32,165 bases of DNA from Oscillospiraceae bacterium (GCA_902775105.1 CACYLC010000022.1:1-32165), one strand, 5' to 3'. Shown: positions 15,971-24,057, counted from the stretch's first letter. Numbers and translations: made by a program. Notes: generated from the letters alone by a model not told the origin.

Positions 15971-17503
15971 TCAGCCGACGTAACGGATGAAGGAGGTTTC
16001 AGCACTGACCAGGCTCTCTTTAGCGGCGGAGATCCAGTCGTTATAGCGCTCAGAGGAGATGGCGTTGGTAGCCGCGACCTGCCAATAGTACTGCTCGTCA
16101 TAGCCGGTGAAGTAGACGAGACGATAGCCATGGAGGGTGGAGTCCTCAATGATGGCGTAGTCGCCTGCCTCATGCTCCTCGCCGAAGAGCCAGTCATTGA
16201 CCTCGGTGTTCTGAGCGTCCTTGGCCACGTGGGTGTACTCCACAGTGGATCCATCGGTGTTCTCCTCGGCCAGAGTGAGGAAGCTGTCGGCGTTGCCGCC
16301 GTCTGCCAGCCACTCAGCCTCCAGGCGCTCAATCTCCGCCTTGGCGGTATCCCAATCGTACTGCGTCTCGGCATCGGGATCCTCGTTCTCAATGGCATTG
16401 GCCTGAATCAGCAGGTTGTAGAAATTGGCGCCGTAGTATTCATCCAGAGAGCGGTCGTTGTAGCGGACCACATAGATGGAGGAGACATACTCCTCGCCGT
16501 TGGAGTCAGAGGAGGTCTCGTTCACAAGTCCCACCTCGCCGGCGGTGCGGCTGCTGTCTGCCAGCCACTCACCGAAAGCGTAATAGGTCAGGGAGGAGCT
16601 GGGAAGTCCGTTCATATCGCCGGCACCCAACTCGGAGACGGCAGCGGCAATCTCCTCCTCAGAGCCGGTCTCCATGACGGTCTTGAGCTGTTCTGCCTGT
16701 TCGGACAGTGTTTCCTCGGCGGCGGCCAGCTCGTCGGGGTCGAAGTCCAACGGATTGCCCTCATCGTCATAATCGGCGGCCAGACCCAGATAGAGGACGT
16801 ATGCCTCGTAGTCAAAGTCGTCAAAGGTAAGGGGATTTTCCTCGTAGTAGGTGGTCAGCTCTTCGTCGGAGATGTCGTAGTTGTCCGTCACATAGGTGCT
16901 GTACTCTCCCGCCAGAGTCTGATCGGTGATGACGCTCTTGTAGGCAGAGAGGGTCATATACCGGCCATAGGCATAGTTCAGGTAGGTGTTGGTCGAGACA
17001 CCGCTCTGGGCAGCAACGTCCTTGAGAGACTGGATGGCGTCGTCCACAGTGGCCTTGCCCTCGTCAGAGAGCTGATAGCCGTTGGCCTTGGCCTCGGTAC
17101 AGAGGAAGGCGACCTCCTGCATCTCGCTCTCGGCGCTCTCCAGCAGGAAGTCGTACCAGGTCTGACCCTCGGCAAACTCCTGTTCCTTCAGGCTGACGCT
17201 GGTGTCCAGACCGTAGTAAACGCCGTAGGGAGCGTAGCTGTTATACTGGGTGTAAAAATAGTAGTTGGCATCGGCAACGGAAAATTTGTAGTCCCCCACC
17301 TTATAGGCGGTGGCGTTGCGCTGAATGACGCCGGAGTCCCAGACGAGCAGGGCGGCGACCAGAATGGCAACGACGATGGCAACGATGGTGTAAATGCGGG
17401 TCTTTTTTCTGGTTTTCTGCTCTTCCAGAACCTCCTGACGGCGGCGCATGGAGAGGGAACTCAGATCCTCCTGAGCGTTAGATGCTTTCTTATTTTGGTT
17501 CAT
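15971..17503 (-). CDS. Membrane-anchored SurA/PrsA-like foldase (putative)
   Basis: A 510-residue protein with a basic, cytoplasmic N terminus, one membrane segment at about residues 37-55 and a long, very acidic Tyr- and Asp-rich outer domain. The region after the membrane segment (KVGDYKFSVADANYYFY and following helices) looks like the SurA N-terminal chaperone fold, and the later GEVGLVNE...SIYVVRYNDRS stretch resembles a rotamase (PPIC) domain. Whether isomerase activity remains is not clear. ATG at 17503 has GGAGG ten bases before it, and a TTGCAT-17-TATAAT promoter lies upstream. It probably helps fold exported proteins, but no obvious partner sits beside it. Fold call is moderate. Confidence 0.68.
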   Translation of the reverse strand: MNQNKKASNAQEDLSSLSMRRRQEVLEEQKTRKKTRIYTIVAIVVAILVAALLVWDSGVIQRNATAYKVGDYKFSVADANYYFYTQYNSYAPYGVYYGLDTSVSLKEQEFAEGQTWYDFLLESAESEMQEVAFLCTEAKANGYQLSDEGKATVDDAIQSLKDVAAQSGVSTNTYLNYAYGRYMTLSAYKSVITDQTLAGEYSTYVTDNYDISDEELTTYYEENPLTFDDFDYEAYVLYLGLAADYDDEGNPLDFDPDELAAAEETLSEQAEQLKTVMETGSEEEIAAAVSELGAGDMNGLPSSSLTYYAFGEWLADSSRTAGEVGLVNETSSDSNGEEYVSSIYVVRYNDRSLDEYYGANFYNLLIQANAIENEDPDAETQYDWDTAKAEIERLEAEWLADGGNADSFLTLAEENTDGSTVEYTHVAKDAQNTEVNDWLFGEEHEAGDYAIIEDSTLHGYRLVYFTGYDEQYYWQVAATNAISSERYNDWISAAKESLVSAETSFIRYVG

Positions 17504-17578
17504 GGTTGTATGCCTCCAAATGTCATGTGCCGGAAAATGCAGGGGCTTCCGACCATACATATTGACTAAACATTAAAT

Positions 17579-17607
17579 ATTATATACGATGCAGGGGAAA
17601 GATGCAA
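17579..17607 (-). promoter_or_regulatory. Promoter of the SurA-like gene
   Basis: On the minus strand TTGCAT (17602-17607) and TATAAT (17579-17584) are 17 bp apart. The start of transcription should be near 17572, leaving a 5' leader of about 70 nt. Confidence 0.7.
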
Positions 17608-17674
17608 GAATAAAATCAAAAACTCCTTTTCAATTAACAGAACAGAAATGGACGGGCGGGCTGTGCGCAGTCTC

Positions 17675-17703
17675 TTGTCCGGTGAGGACAAATGTGGTAC
17701 AAT
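17675..17703 (+). promoter_or_regulatory. Promoter with dyad over the -35 box
   Basis: TTGTCC (17675-17680) and TACAAT (17698-17703) are 17 bp apart and stand 29 bp before the small gene's ATG. The -35 box is the left arm of the perfect dyad TTGTCC-ggtga-GGACAA (17675-17691), which could be an operator for a dimeric regulator. Confidence 0.65.
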
Positions 17704-17731
17704 ATGATAAATACAAAGAGGAGATACCGCC

Positions 17732-18160
17732 ATGCATGCCACAGATCTGATCGCAGACTACCGAATCTATATGCAGCACTTTAACCGTACCGAATACCCG
17801 GATTTCTTTCAGCGCTACAAGGCTGCTGCGGCGCCCTTTCTGGATGACCTCCGACCTGCGGAGATCCCTGGGGAGGTCAGTAATCTATTAGACGAGCTGG
17901 AGAAAGTGTGGGCATCTCACCGCTGGAAGTTCCGCCGGGAGGCGGCGAGAGAGGACGACAAGATGCTGCTCCTGCTCTATCTGGCACCGGCGGCAGCAGA
18001 TCACGGGACGGAGGCGGGGAGGAACTTTGCCGAAGAACTGGCAGAGCAGTGGATGACCCGCTATCCCGGCTCTCGGTTTAAAGTGGGCAGCTTTGCCGAT
18101 ATTCAGGATGGATTTCGCTGGAAGCCGAAGATCCCCGGCACGAATAAGGATTTGTTCTGA
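17732..18160 (+). CDS. Hypothetical protein, 142 residues
   Basis: I do not recognise this protein. It is 142 residues, soluble by composition, with no signal peptide or membrane segment. The N-terminal two thirds are rich in helix-forming and charged residues (RYKAAAAPFLDDL, LLDELEKVW), the centre has a Leu run (DDKMLLLLYLAPAAADHG), and the C terminus is Gly/Pro/Lys-rich. It reads as a small helical protein. The coding call rests on codon use like the neighbours, an AGAGGAGA ribosome site before the ATG, a good promoter of its own and a terminator after it. It is a single-gene unit between two minus-strand genes. Confidence 0.75.
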   Translation: MHATDLIADYRIYMQHFNRTEYPDFFQRYKAAAAPFLDDLRPAEIPGEVSNLLDELEKVWASHRWKFRREAAREDDKMLLLLYLAPAAADHGTEAGRNFAEELAEQWMTRYPGSRFKVGSFADIQDGFRWKPKIPGTNKDLF

Positions 18161-18175
18161 TACTTGAATACAAAA

Positions 18176-18208
18176 TGAAATCGCCGGAAGCCCAAGGGCT
18201 TCCGGCGA
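18176..18208. terminator. Terminator between the orphan gene and the ABC operon
   Basis: TCGCCGGAAGCCC (18181-18193) and GGGCTTCCGGCGA (18196-18208) form a 13-bp near-perfect palindrome with a minimal loop. On the minus strand TTTCATTTTG follows, so it ends the sugar transporter operon; on the plus strand it closes the 142-residue gene, with a weaker tail. Confidence 0.8.
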
Positions 18209-18235
18209 TAAAACGTTGTTGATGTAATGGAATGA

Positions 18236-19420
18236 TTACTTCTTGCGGGCACGTACGTCGAAGGCGACTGCGGCGATGAAGATAATGCCCTTGACGATGT
18301 ACTGATAGGAGATGTCCACGCTCATCAGGTTCATGCCATTGGTGAGGGACATGATAACGAAGGTACCGATGATGGCGTTGGTGACCTTGCCCACACCGCC
18401 GCTGACGGCAGTGCCGCCGATGTAGGAGGAGGCAATGGCGTCCATCTCAAAGGCGTTGCCGGCGGTGGGAGTGGCGGAGGACAGACGGGAGGTATACAGG
18501 ATACCGGACACGGCTGCCAGCACGGACATGGAGCAGAAGGCAAACTGGGTGACCAGCTTGACATCGACGCCGGACAGCTCTGCTGCCTGATCGTTGCCGC
18601 CGATGCCGTAGATGTAGCGGCCCAGCTTGGTCTTGCTCAGTAGGAAGGTGTAGATGGCGAGGATGACACCGACGATAACGGCGCTCCAGGGGATGCCCTT
18701 ATCGGAGGCCAGCACAATGCAGACCACCAGGATAATGGCGGAGATCAGCGCCAGACCGGCGATAAAGATGGGAGCGGAGACCACCTCAAACTGATAGCGC
18801 TGCTTGTTGCGGCGGGACTTCAGCTGAGAGTAGATGACCAGAGCCACGGCGATGACGCCGATGATAATGGTCACCAGATGATAGCCGGTGTTGTTGGGAA
18901 TGTCAGGGATAAAGCTCTGGCAGAGGGCGAGGAAACCCTTCTGACTGACCACGATGGTGCCGGTCTTTGCCAGGAACAGGGACAGCAGGCCGCGGAAGAT
19001 AAACATACCGGCCAGCGTAGTGACGAAGGCAGGCACACCTACCCGCATGACCAGAGTGCCCTGATACAGACCGATGACCAGACCGATCAGCAGAACAATG
19101 ATGATGGCGACCCACTGGTTGATGCCGTAGGTCTGCATCAAAATGGCGGCGATAGCGCCGGTGAAGCCGGCCACATAGCCGACGGACAGGTCAATGTGCT
19201 TCAGAATCAGGATCAGCGTCATGCCGATGGCAAGCACGGCGACATAGGCGGCCTGATTGAAGAGGTTGGTGATATTGGAGGGCTTAAAGAACTTGCCGCC
19301 CGACCAGATCTGGAAGACCAACATGATGAGGACAAGAGCAATATACATCATATAGCTCTTGATGTTGTCTTTCAGCAGTTGGACGATCTCCGAACCAGTG
19401 GATTGCTTCTTATTTTCCAT
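18236..19420 (-). CDS. Sugar ABC transporter permease (MmsB/GguB/XylH-like)
   Basis: A 394-residue integral membrane protein with about ten hydrophobic segments, of the ribose/xylose/multiple-monosaccharide permease family. The family signature region is VLAIGMTLILILKHIDLSVG, and GNDQAAELSGVDV with the GTAVSGGVGKV segment near the C terminus are also typical. The long form with extra segments in the middle (RRNKQRYQFEV loop) fits the GguB/MmsB and XylH subgroup. Paired permease units form the membrane channel. The ATG is 13 bp after the ATPase gene. It is the last gene of the operon. Family secure, sugar unknown. Confidence 0.92.
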   Translation of the reverse strand: MENKKQSTGSEIVQLLKDNIKSYMMYIALVLIMLVFQIWSGGKFFKPSNITNLFNQAAYVAVLAIGMTLILILKHIDLSVGYVAGFTGAIAAILMQTYGINQWVAIIIVLLIGLVIGLYQGTLVMRVGVPAFVTTLAGMFIFRGLLSLFLAKTGTIVVSQKGFLALCQSFIPDIPNNTGYHLVTIIIGVIAVALVIYSQLKSRRNKQRYQFEVVSAPIFIAGLALISAIILVVCIVLASDKGIPWSAVIVGVILAIYTFLLSKTKLGRYIYGIGGNDQAAELSGVDVKLVTQFAFCSMSVLAAVSGILYTSRLSSATPTAGNAFEMDAIASSYIGGTAVSGGVGKVTNAIIGTFVIMSLTNGMNLMSVDISYQYIVKGIIFIAAVAFDVRARKK

Positions 19421-19433
19421 TTTACTCTCTCCC

Positions 19434-20966
19434 TTAGTTGCTGTTAATGGCCATCTTCATGACCTTTTCCTCGGTGGCGTCCGCTGCATCCAGCTCGCCG
19501 GTAATATGACCCTCGCTCATGACGTACAGGCGGTCGGACATACCCAGAACCTCGGGCAGCTCGGAGGAGATCATAATGATGCTCATGCCGTCCTCCACCA
19601 TCTTGTTCATGAGGGAGTAAATCTCGTACTTGGCACCTACGTCGATGCCACGAGTGGGTTCGTCCAGGATCAGCACCTTGGGAGCCACAAACAGCCACTT
19701 GGCGATGGATACCTTTTGCTGGTTGCCGCCGGACAGATTGACCGTCTTCTGGGCGATGGAAGGAGCTTTGATGTTGATCTCGTCCTTGTACTGATTGGCG
19801 ACGATGATCTCCTTCTGCTCGTTAATGGCGAGACCGTTGGCGAGAGCGCCCAGATTGGGCAGGGTGATGTTGTAGCGGATGTCCTGAATGAGCACCAGGC
19901 CGTTACCCTTCCGATCTTCCGTGACGTAGGCCAGACCATGCTTGATGGCCTCGCGGGGACTCTTAAAGAAATAGCTTTGGCCGTCCAGAACTACCTCGCC
20001 GGACTTGATCCGGTAGCCGTAGGGATTGCCGAAAACGGACAGAGCACACTCCGTACGTCCGGCACCCATCAGACCCTGCAGTCCGACGATCTCGCCCTTA
20101 CGAACCTTCAGGTTGACATCGTGCAGGATCTCTCGGCCGGTGCTGGGGTCCTCTACCGTCAGGTGCTTTATTTCAAACATGACGTCACCGAACGGGTGCT
20201 CGGCACGCTTGGGATAGACGTTATCAATGCTACGGCCGACCATGTGGCGAATGATATTTGCCTCAGAGATGTCGTCCGTCTTAGCGTCCATGGAGCAGAT
20301 CGTGCTGCCGTCACGGAGGACGGTGATGGTATCGGCGATGGCGGTGACCTCACGCAGCTTGTGGGAGATCATGATACAGGTGATGCCGGATGCCTTCAGC
20401 TCACGCATCAGATCCAGCAGGTTTTGGCTGTCGTCCTCGTTGAGGGAGGAGGTGGGTTCGTCAAAGATAATGAGCTTGCAGTTTTTGGAGAGGGCCTTGG
20501 CGATCTCCACCAGCTGCTGATTACCGGTGTTCAGCCGCTTGATGGGAAGGGAGGGGTCCACGTTGAGCCGAACCTTCTCCAGCATCTTCTTGGACTGGAC
20601 AATGGTCTCATTCCAATCCACCTGGTGTCCCTTCATAATTTCGTGGCCGAAGTAGATGTTCTCGTAAATGGGGAGTTCCGGGAACAGTGCCAGCTCCTGA
20701 TAGATGATGGCAATGCCCTTTGCCTCGCTGTCGGCGATGTGACGGAACTGCTGCACCTCACCGTTGTAGATGATGTCGCCGGTATAGGTTCCGTACTTCC
20801 AGACGCCGGAGAGAACCTTCATCAGGGTGGATTTGCCCGCGCCGTTTTCGCCCACCAGACAGTGGATCTCGCCCCGGCGCACCTTGAAGTTGACGTTGTC
20901 CAGCGCCTTGACACCGGGGAACTCCTTGGTGATGTTCCTCATTTCAAGGATATATTCGTTGTCCAT
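19434..20966 (-). CDS. Sugar ABC transporter ATP-binding protein (MmsA/GguA/XylG-like)
   Basis: A 510-residue double ABC protein of the RbsA type. The first domain has Walker A GENGAGKS at 39-46, a divergent signature LNTGNQQ and Walker B IIFDEPTSS. The second has the degenerate Walker A GLMGAGRTE, with Arg where Lys is usual, a standard signature LSGGNQQ and Walker B LILDEPTRG; such asymmetry is normal in this family. It powers import through the permease encoded 13 bp downstream. CAGGAG stands before the ATG. Its start overlaps by 23 bp the apparent end of the binding-protein frame, an overlap explained by a likely frameshift there. Confidence 0.94.
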   Translation of the reverse strand: MDNEYILEMRNITKEFPGVKALDNVNFKVRRGEIHCLVGENGAGKSTLMKVLSGVWKYGTYTGDIIYNGEVQQFRHIADSEAKGIAIIYQELALFPELPIYENIYFGHEIMKGHQVDWNETIVQSKKMLEKVRLNVDPSLPIKRLNTGNQQLVEIAKALSKNCKLIIFDEPTSSLNEDDSQNLLDLMRELKASGITCIMISHKLREVTAIADTITVLRDGSTICSMDAKTDDISEANIIRHMVGRSIDNVYPKRAEHPFGDVMFEIKHLTVEDPSTGREILHDVNLKVRKGEIVGLQGLMGAGRTECALSVFGNPYGYRIKSGEVVLDGQSYFFKSPREAIKHGLAYVTEDRKGNGLVLIQDIRYNITLPNLGALANGLAINEQKEIIVANQYKDEINIKAPSIAQKTVNLSGGNQQKVSIAKWLFVAPKVLILDEPTRGIDVGAKYEIYSLMNKMVEDGMSIIMISSELPEVLGMSDRLYVMSEGHITGELDAADATEEKVMKMAINSN

Positions 20967-22164
20967 GTAATATGCTCCTGTCTCTTATTAAGGAGTAGCC
21001 GGCTCTGCGGCGGAAGTTACCGGCAGCGATCAGATCGGGCAGGGTGTCAGCAGTGATGACGGTGACGGCCTGCTCCACGGAGGGGACGTCGATGACCTGG
21101 TTGTTGTAGGTAGCCTCGGTGGCAGGAATGTTGCCATTGAGCAGGTCAGCGACCAGAGCGCAGGTGGTCTCAGCCAGAGTGGCGGTGTTCTTCCAGACGG
21201 TCATGCTCTGCTTGCCGTCCTGGATGTACTTCAGAGAAGCGTTCTCAGCGTCCTGACCGGTGATGACATAGTCGGTGATGTCGGAGTCAGCGGAGAAGGC
21301 GTCAGCGATGGCACGGGCGGTACCGTCGTTGGGAGCCAGGATAGCGACATTGCCCTTCTGGGAGGCGTCAGCAGCAACCAGGTTGCCCTCAGCCAGAGTC
21401 TTAGCAGTAGCGAAGTCCCAGTTGGTGGTGATGGTGCCGAGGATACCAGCCAGAGTCTCGTGGTCGGCATCGGGATCCAGAGCGCCCAGACCGGCGACGG
21501 CGTCGCAGTTCTCGACGACGAACTGGCCGTTAGCAACAGCCTTGTTCAGGACGGACCAGGCACCGGCGAAGAAGATGAAAGCGTTGTTGTCGGTGACCGC
21601 GCCGGAGTACAGGTACAGAGGCACATCGGTCTGGCCGGCATAGGCGTCGATCAGGAACTGGCCCTGCTCAACACCGACTGCGAAGGAGTTGAAGGTGATG
21701 TAGTAGTCAACAGCGTCGGTACCGGTGATCAGACGGTCATAGCAGACGACGGTGACGCCGGCATCCTTAGCCTTCTGGACAGCAGCGCCGGCAGCGGCAG
21801 CGTCCTGAGCGCAGATGACCAGAACCTTAATGTTCTTCTCCAGCAGAGCCTCGACGTTGGACAGCTCGGTCTCGGACTTGCCCTGAGAGAACAGAACCTC
21901 AGAGGTAAAGCCGGCGGAGCTCAGAGCGGCCTCGAAGGAAGCCTCGTCCTGCAGCCAGCGGGGCTCTTCCTTGGTGGGAAGAACGATGCCGACCTGAACG
22001 CCGGAGTCGTCAGTGGTGGCGTCGTCAGCGGGGGCGGCGTCCTCGGTGGCGGCTGCGTCATTTGTGTTGTCTGCGGTGTCGCTGGTGGTGGTCTTGTTGC
22101 CGCCGCAGGCGACCAGGCTCAGAGCCATGATCAGAGCGAGCAACAGTGCGATTGCTTTTTTCAT
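20944..22164 (-). CDS. Sugar-binding lipoprotein (ChvE-like), C terminus apparently frameshifted
   Basis: Periplasmic-binding-type lipoprotein that captures the sugar for the transporter. It has a signal peptide with lipobox LVAC and Cys20, a Thr/Asp/Ala-rich linker to about residue 55, then the type I binding fold starting VGIVLPTKEEPRW, with VVCYDRLITGTDAVDYY and VITGQDAEN typical of the ChvE/MmsE group. After about residue 382 (LIAAGNF) the frame reads an unlikely basic tail RRRAGYSLIRDRS and overlaps the ATPase gene. In the next frame the sequence reads SAAEPATP and ends in two stop codons (20985-20990) just before the ATPase ribosome site. So one base appears lost near 21011-21014, or the end has truly changed. 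The body of the protein is secure. Confidence 0.9.
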   Translation of the reverse strand: MKKAIALLLALIMALSLVACGGNKTTTSDTADNTNDAAATEDAAPADDATTDDSGVQVGIVLPTKEEPRWLQDEASFEAALSSAGFTSEVLFSQGKSETELSNVEALLEKNIKVLVICAQDAAAAGAAVQKAKDAGVTVVCYDRLITGTDAVDYYITFNSFAVGVEQGQFLIDAYAGQTDVPLYLYSGAVTDNNAFIFFAGAWSVLNKAVANGQFVVENCDAVAGLGALDPDADHETLAGILGTITTNWDFATAKTLAEGNLVAADASQKGNVAILAPNDGTARAIADAFSADSDITDYVITGQDAENASLKYIQDGKQSMTVWKNTATLAETTCALVADLLNGNIPATEATYNNQVIDVPSVEQAVTVITADTLPDLIAAGNFRRRAGYSLIRDRSILHGQRIYP

Positions 22165-22256
22165 AGTGATCCTCCATTTTTTGTTTTTTATCCAACGGAC
22201 TCTTGCCGTTTAGATACATTGTAATACGGAGACAACCAAATGCCCCGATTGTGTTG

Positions 22257-22285
22257 ATGATAGCATAAAAAACTTCTGGAGTCAA
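22257..22285 (-). promoter_or_regulatory. Promoter of the sugar transporter operon
   Basis: On the minus strand TTGACT (22280-22285) and TATCAT (22257-22262) are 17 bp apart. Transcription should start near 22250, giving a leader of about 85 nt before the binding-protein gene. No convincing CRE-type catabolite site was found, and no regulator gene is adjacent. Confidence 0.72.
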
Positions 22286-22341
22286 CATCTGTATAAGAAT
22301 TTTGTAAAAATGCAACAAAAAGTTGACAGGTTTTTTGGTCG

Positions 22342-22623
22342 TTATTCAAGTATGTCCTCGTCAGTGTCGGTTTCAAGGCTACGTTCCGTCGCTTTTTCCA
22401 TGTAGTGACCGCTGACGAAGGCAAACAGCCCCATAATCAAAAGGGCGGTGCCGGCAGCGACGAAGAGAATCATAAAGATGAAGATGGGGACGGGACTGCC
22501 GGTCAGGGAGTCCAGACCGCGATACATATTATATGTGGCGTAGAACAAATATGCACCTACCACCAGCATCAGGATGAAGGACATACGGGAGCGCTGCTCC
22601 ATCCAGTCGGTCAGTTTTTTCAT
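22342..22623 (-). CDS. Small membrane protein, 93 residues
   Basis: I do not recognise a named family. The protein is 93 residues with two membrane segments, about residues 14-33 and 46-68, a short loop between them, and a charged, acidic C-terminal tail ending TDTDEDILE. Both ends are probably cytoplasmic. A GAGAGG ribosome site precedes the ATG at 22623 and a near-consensus promoter (TTGACA-17-TACAAT) lies about 70 bp further up, so it is a well-supported single gene. It is followed by a weak T-rich hairpin (TCAAC...GTTG) before the transporter promoter. Function unknown. Confidence 0.78.
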   Translation of the reverse strand: MKKLTDWMEQRSRMSFILMLVVGAYLFYATYNMYRGLDSLTGSPVPIFIFMILFVAAGTALLIMGLFAFVSGHYMEKATERSLETDTDEDILE

Positions 22624-22690
22624 AGTTACCTCTCAAATTAGGTCAAAGTGTCGTATGGAATAGAGAGCGGATTTAAATACGATTGTCTGT

Positions 22691-22719
22691 ATTGTACAAA
22701 GTAAAAACTGTTTTGTCAA
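22691..22719 (-). promoter_or_regulatory. Near-consensus promoter of the 93-residue membrane protein gene
   Basis: On the minus strand TTGACA (22714-22719) and TACAAT (22691-22696) are 17 bp apart, the strongest promoter match in the window. The leader is about 60 nt. Confidence 0.8.
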
Positions 22720-22783
22720 CTACTTTTAATAAAAAACGAGCCGCAGAGTTGCAGGGGATTCCCATGTTGTTTTTTCTTCGGAA

Positions 22784-22815
22784 AACAAAAAATCAGGGCA
22801 AAAGCCCTGATTTTT
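22784..22815 (-). terminator. Rho-independent terminator after the 6S-like RNA
   Basis: AAAAATCAGGGC (22788-22799) and GCCCTGATTTTT (22804-22815) form a 12-bp stem with loop AAAA. Read on the minus strand the stem is followed by TTTTTTGTTTTC, so it should end the DUF1292/6S-like transcript. A T-run also exists in the other direction, but there is no plus-strand gene to end. Confidence 0.85.
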
Positions 22816-22854
22816 CTGTGAAATGGGATATTTCACTGTATGATCGGAGATCAA

Positions 22855-23050
22855 AATAAGACCCCGCTCTGGCCGTGTGACCAATTTCAAACCTGCACCT
22901 AAGGGCAGGTGGGACGCGCCCGGCTGGCTTTACTGCTTCCAACGTCCGGCGCAACGCGCGGGGAGGCCTGCAAACCACCGGCCGAGGGATGCATCCCGTT
23001 TGAGAATTGTGGGTTTAAACACTGGTCATCACGAACCGAGCAGGGCAGTG
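22855..23050 (-). ncRNA. ssrS: Probable 6S RNA
   Basis: This stretch holds no ORF of note but folds as a long rod. Its two ends pair over about 184 nt: CCC/GGG (22862-22864 with 23043-23045), GCTC/GAGC (22866-22869 with 23038-23041), GG/CC, CGTG/CACG (22874-22877 with 23030-23033) and TGACCA/TGGTCA (22878-22883 with 23023-23028). Then comes a bubble with a small hairpin (ACCTGC/GCAGGT at 22891-22910) on one side. Closing stem, central bubble with a hairpin in the 3' strand and an apical stem are the layout of 6S RNA, which binds the housekeeping RNA polymerase. The minus strand is chosen because the hairpin then lies in the 3' strand and a terminator follows. No clear own promoter is seen; it starts 16 bp after the DUF1292 stop. 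Confidence 0.62.
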
Positions 23051-23060
23051 GAGACGTTGC

Positions 23061-23372
23061 TCAGTCCTCGTTTTCCTCGTCCTCATCCTCAAAGAGGGCT
23101 TCCATGAAGAGGTCGTAGACAGCGTTCAACTCTGCCTCGTCCTCAATGGAGACCAGCTCCTCCTCGTCACCGTTGTCGGAGACGACCTTGAGAATGATCA
23201 GACCGTAATCGTCGTTATCCTCGGCGGAGTCTGCCTCGTCCTCGGGAATGGTGGGGAAGAAGGACATATAGACGGCGCCGTTATACTCCAGCGTGTCCAG
23301 ATATTCCAGTTCGATCTCGTTGCCGTCCTCGTCGGTCAGCGTGATAAAGGTGCTCTCAAAGGACTCGTCCAT
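23061..23372 (-). CDS. DUF1292 domain protein (YrzB-like)
   Basis: A 103-residue, very acidic cytoplasmic protein. It starts MDESFESTFITLTDEDGNEIELEYLD..., continues EYNGAVYMSFFP and GLIILKVVSDNGDEEELVSIEDEAE, the pattern of the DUF1292 family found across Firmicutes, and ends in an Asp/Glu run. The function of the family is not known. The ATG at 23372 is chosen because the family begins there; a longer open frame runs into the promoter. TTGCTT-17-TACAAT lies 34 bp upstream of the ATG. It is followed on the same strand by the probable 6S RNA. Family call is sound. Confidence 0.88.
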   Translation of the reverse strand: MDESFESTFITLTDEDGNEIELEYLDTLEYNGAVYMSFFPTIPEDEADSAEDNDDYGLIILKVVSDNGDEEELVSIEDEAELNAVYDLFMEALFEDEDEENED

Positions 23373-23405
23373 AGCACTCACCAGCCTTTCTCTTTGCTTG
23401 CCCCT

Positions 23406-23434
23406 ATTGTACTCTGACGGGGACAAAAAAGCAA
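23406..23434 (-). promoter_or_regulatory. Promoter of the DUF1292 gene
   Basis: On the minus strand TTGCTT (23429-23434) and TACAAT (23406-23411) are 17 bp apart. The expected start near 23399 leaves a 27-nt leader. Confidence 0.7.
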
Positions 23435-23467
23435 GAGGGGGAATCCGTCATTTTATGGAAAAATCCC

Positions 23468-23821
23468 TTAAGAAGTGATATCCTCCAGAAGTGCGGTAAG
23501 GTCGGCCTGACTTTCCACTTCAATGCCCTGCGCCAGTGCCTCCCGATCCTGCTTTGGAAGCAGAGAGGCGGAAACGCCGGTGTGCAGCAGGATTCTCTCA
23601 CCCTGTAAAATGCACACCTCGTCGTCCACCGTCTGAATCAAATAAGATGTGTTTGCCTCGTCCGCCTCTTTGGGCAGCGTCAGCTGAGCAGAGGCGAGGG
23701 TGGGGGCGGAGGCGGGTGCGCCGGATGCATCGGCGGCGAGGAGATGGAGACAGAAGGCCAGCGTCACGGACATTAGGGCGAGGGAGAGGGCGGCGAATAA
23801 AAGACAGGAGCGTTTGTTCAT
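23468..23821 (-). CDS. Secreted BofC C-terminal-like protein (putative)
   Basis: A 117-residue protein with an N-terminal membrane or signal segment (NKRSCLLFAALSLALMSVTL), an Ala/Pro-rich linker and a compact C-terminal domain from about residue 55: SYLIQTVDDEVCILQGERIL, then LPKQDREALAQGIEVESQADLTALLED. That pattern resembles the C-terminal domain of BofC, a forespore protein that tunes the SpoIVB signal to sigma-K, but the match is by eye and BofC-like domains also occur in other sporulation proteins. ATG at 23821 is preceded by GGAGGTG; the longer open frame is not needed. It is divergent from the class A PBP gene. Function uncertain. Confidence 0.6.
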   Translation of the reverse strand: MNKRSCLLFAALSLALMSVTLAFCLHLLAADASGAPASAPTLASAQLTLPKEADEANTSYLIQTVDDEVCILQGERILLHTGVSASLLPKQDREALAQGIEVESQADLTALLEDITS

Positions 23822-23989
23822 GGAAGAGACACCTCCGTAATGAGATATGATATCTCTGACAGTGTGCCCAAAGAGGACGGAAAATATCCAAATTTTTCTG
23901 AAAAATGGCGGAATTGCCTTGCATAAAAGGGAAAACTTTGGCACAATAATGCTGTATTCATCTCATTGGTATCTGTGATTTGACAGGCA

Positions 23990-23998
23990 TGATATACT
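23990..23998 (+). promoter_or_regulatory. Extended -10 promoter candidate before the PBP gene
   Basis: TGATATACT has the TGn extension followed by TATACT, with no good -35 box at the right distance. It lies about 60 bp before the PBP start codon. Confidence 0.4.
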
Positions 23999-24057
23999 AC
24001 TAGTAGCAAGATGCTTTCAGACAGAATCTGGAGTGCTTGTCAGGAGGTAACGAGACT

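Noticed and set aside
15959-17569. A 536-codon open frame opposite the SurA-like gene.
   Set aside because: No ribosome site and an unlikely Gly/Val-rich composition; the minus-strand frame has a membrane anchor, ribosome site, promoter and terminator.
22855-23050. 6S-like RNA on the plus strand.
   Set aside because: The fold is nearly symmetric, but on the plus strand the bubble hairpin would lie in the 5' strand and no terminator follows; the minus strand fits better. Also considered and dropped: RNase P, SRP and tmRNA, whose conserved segments are missing.
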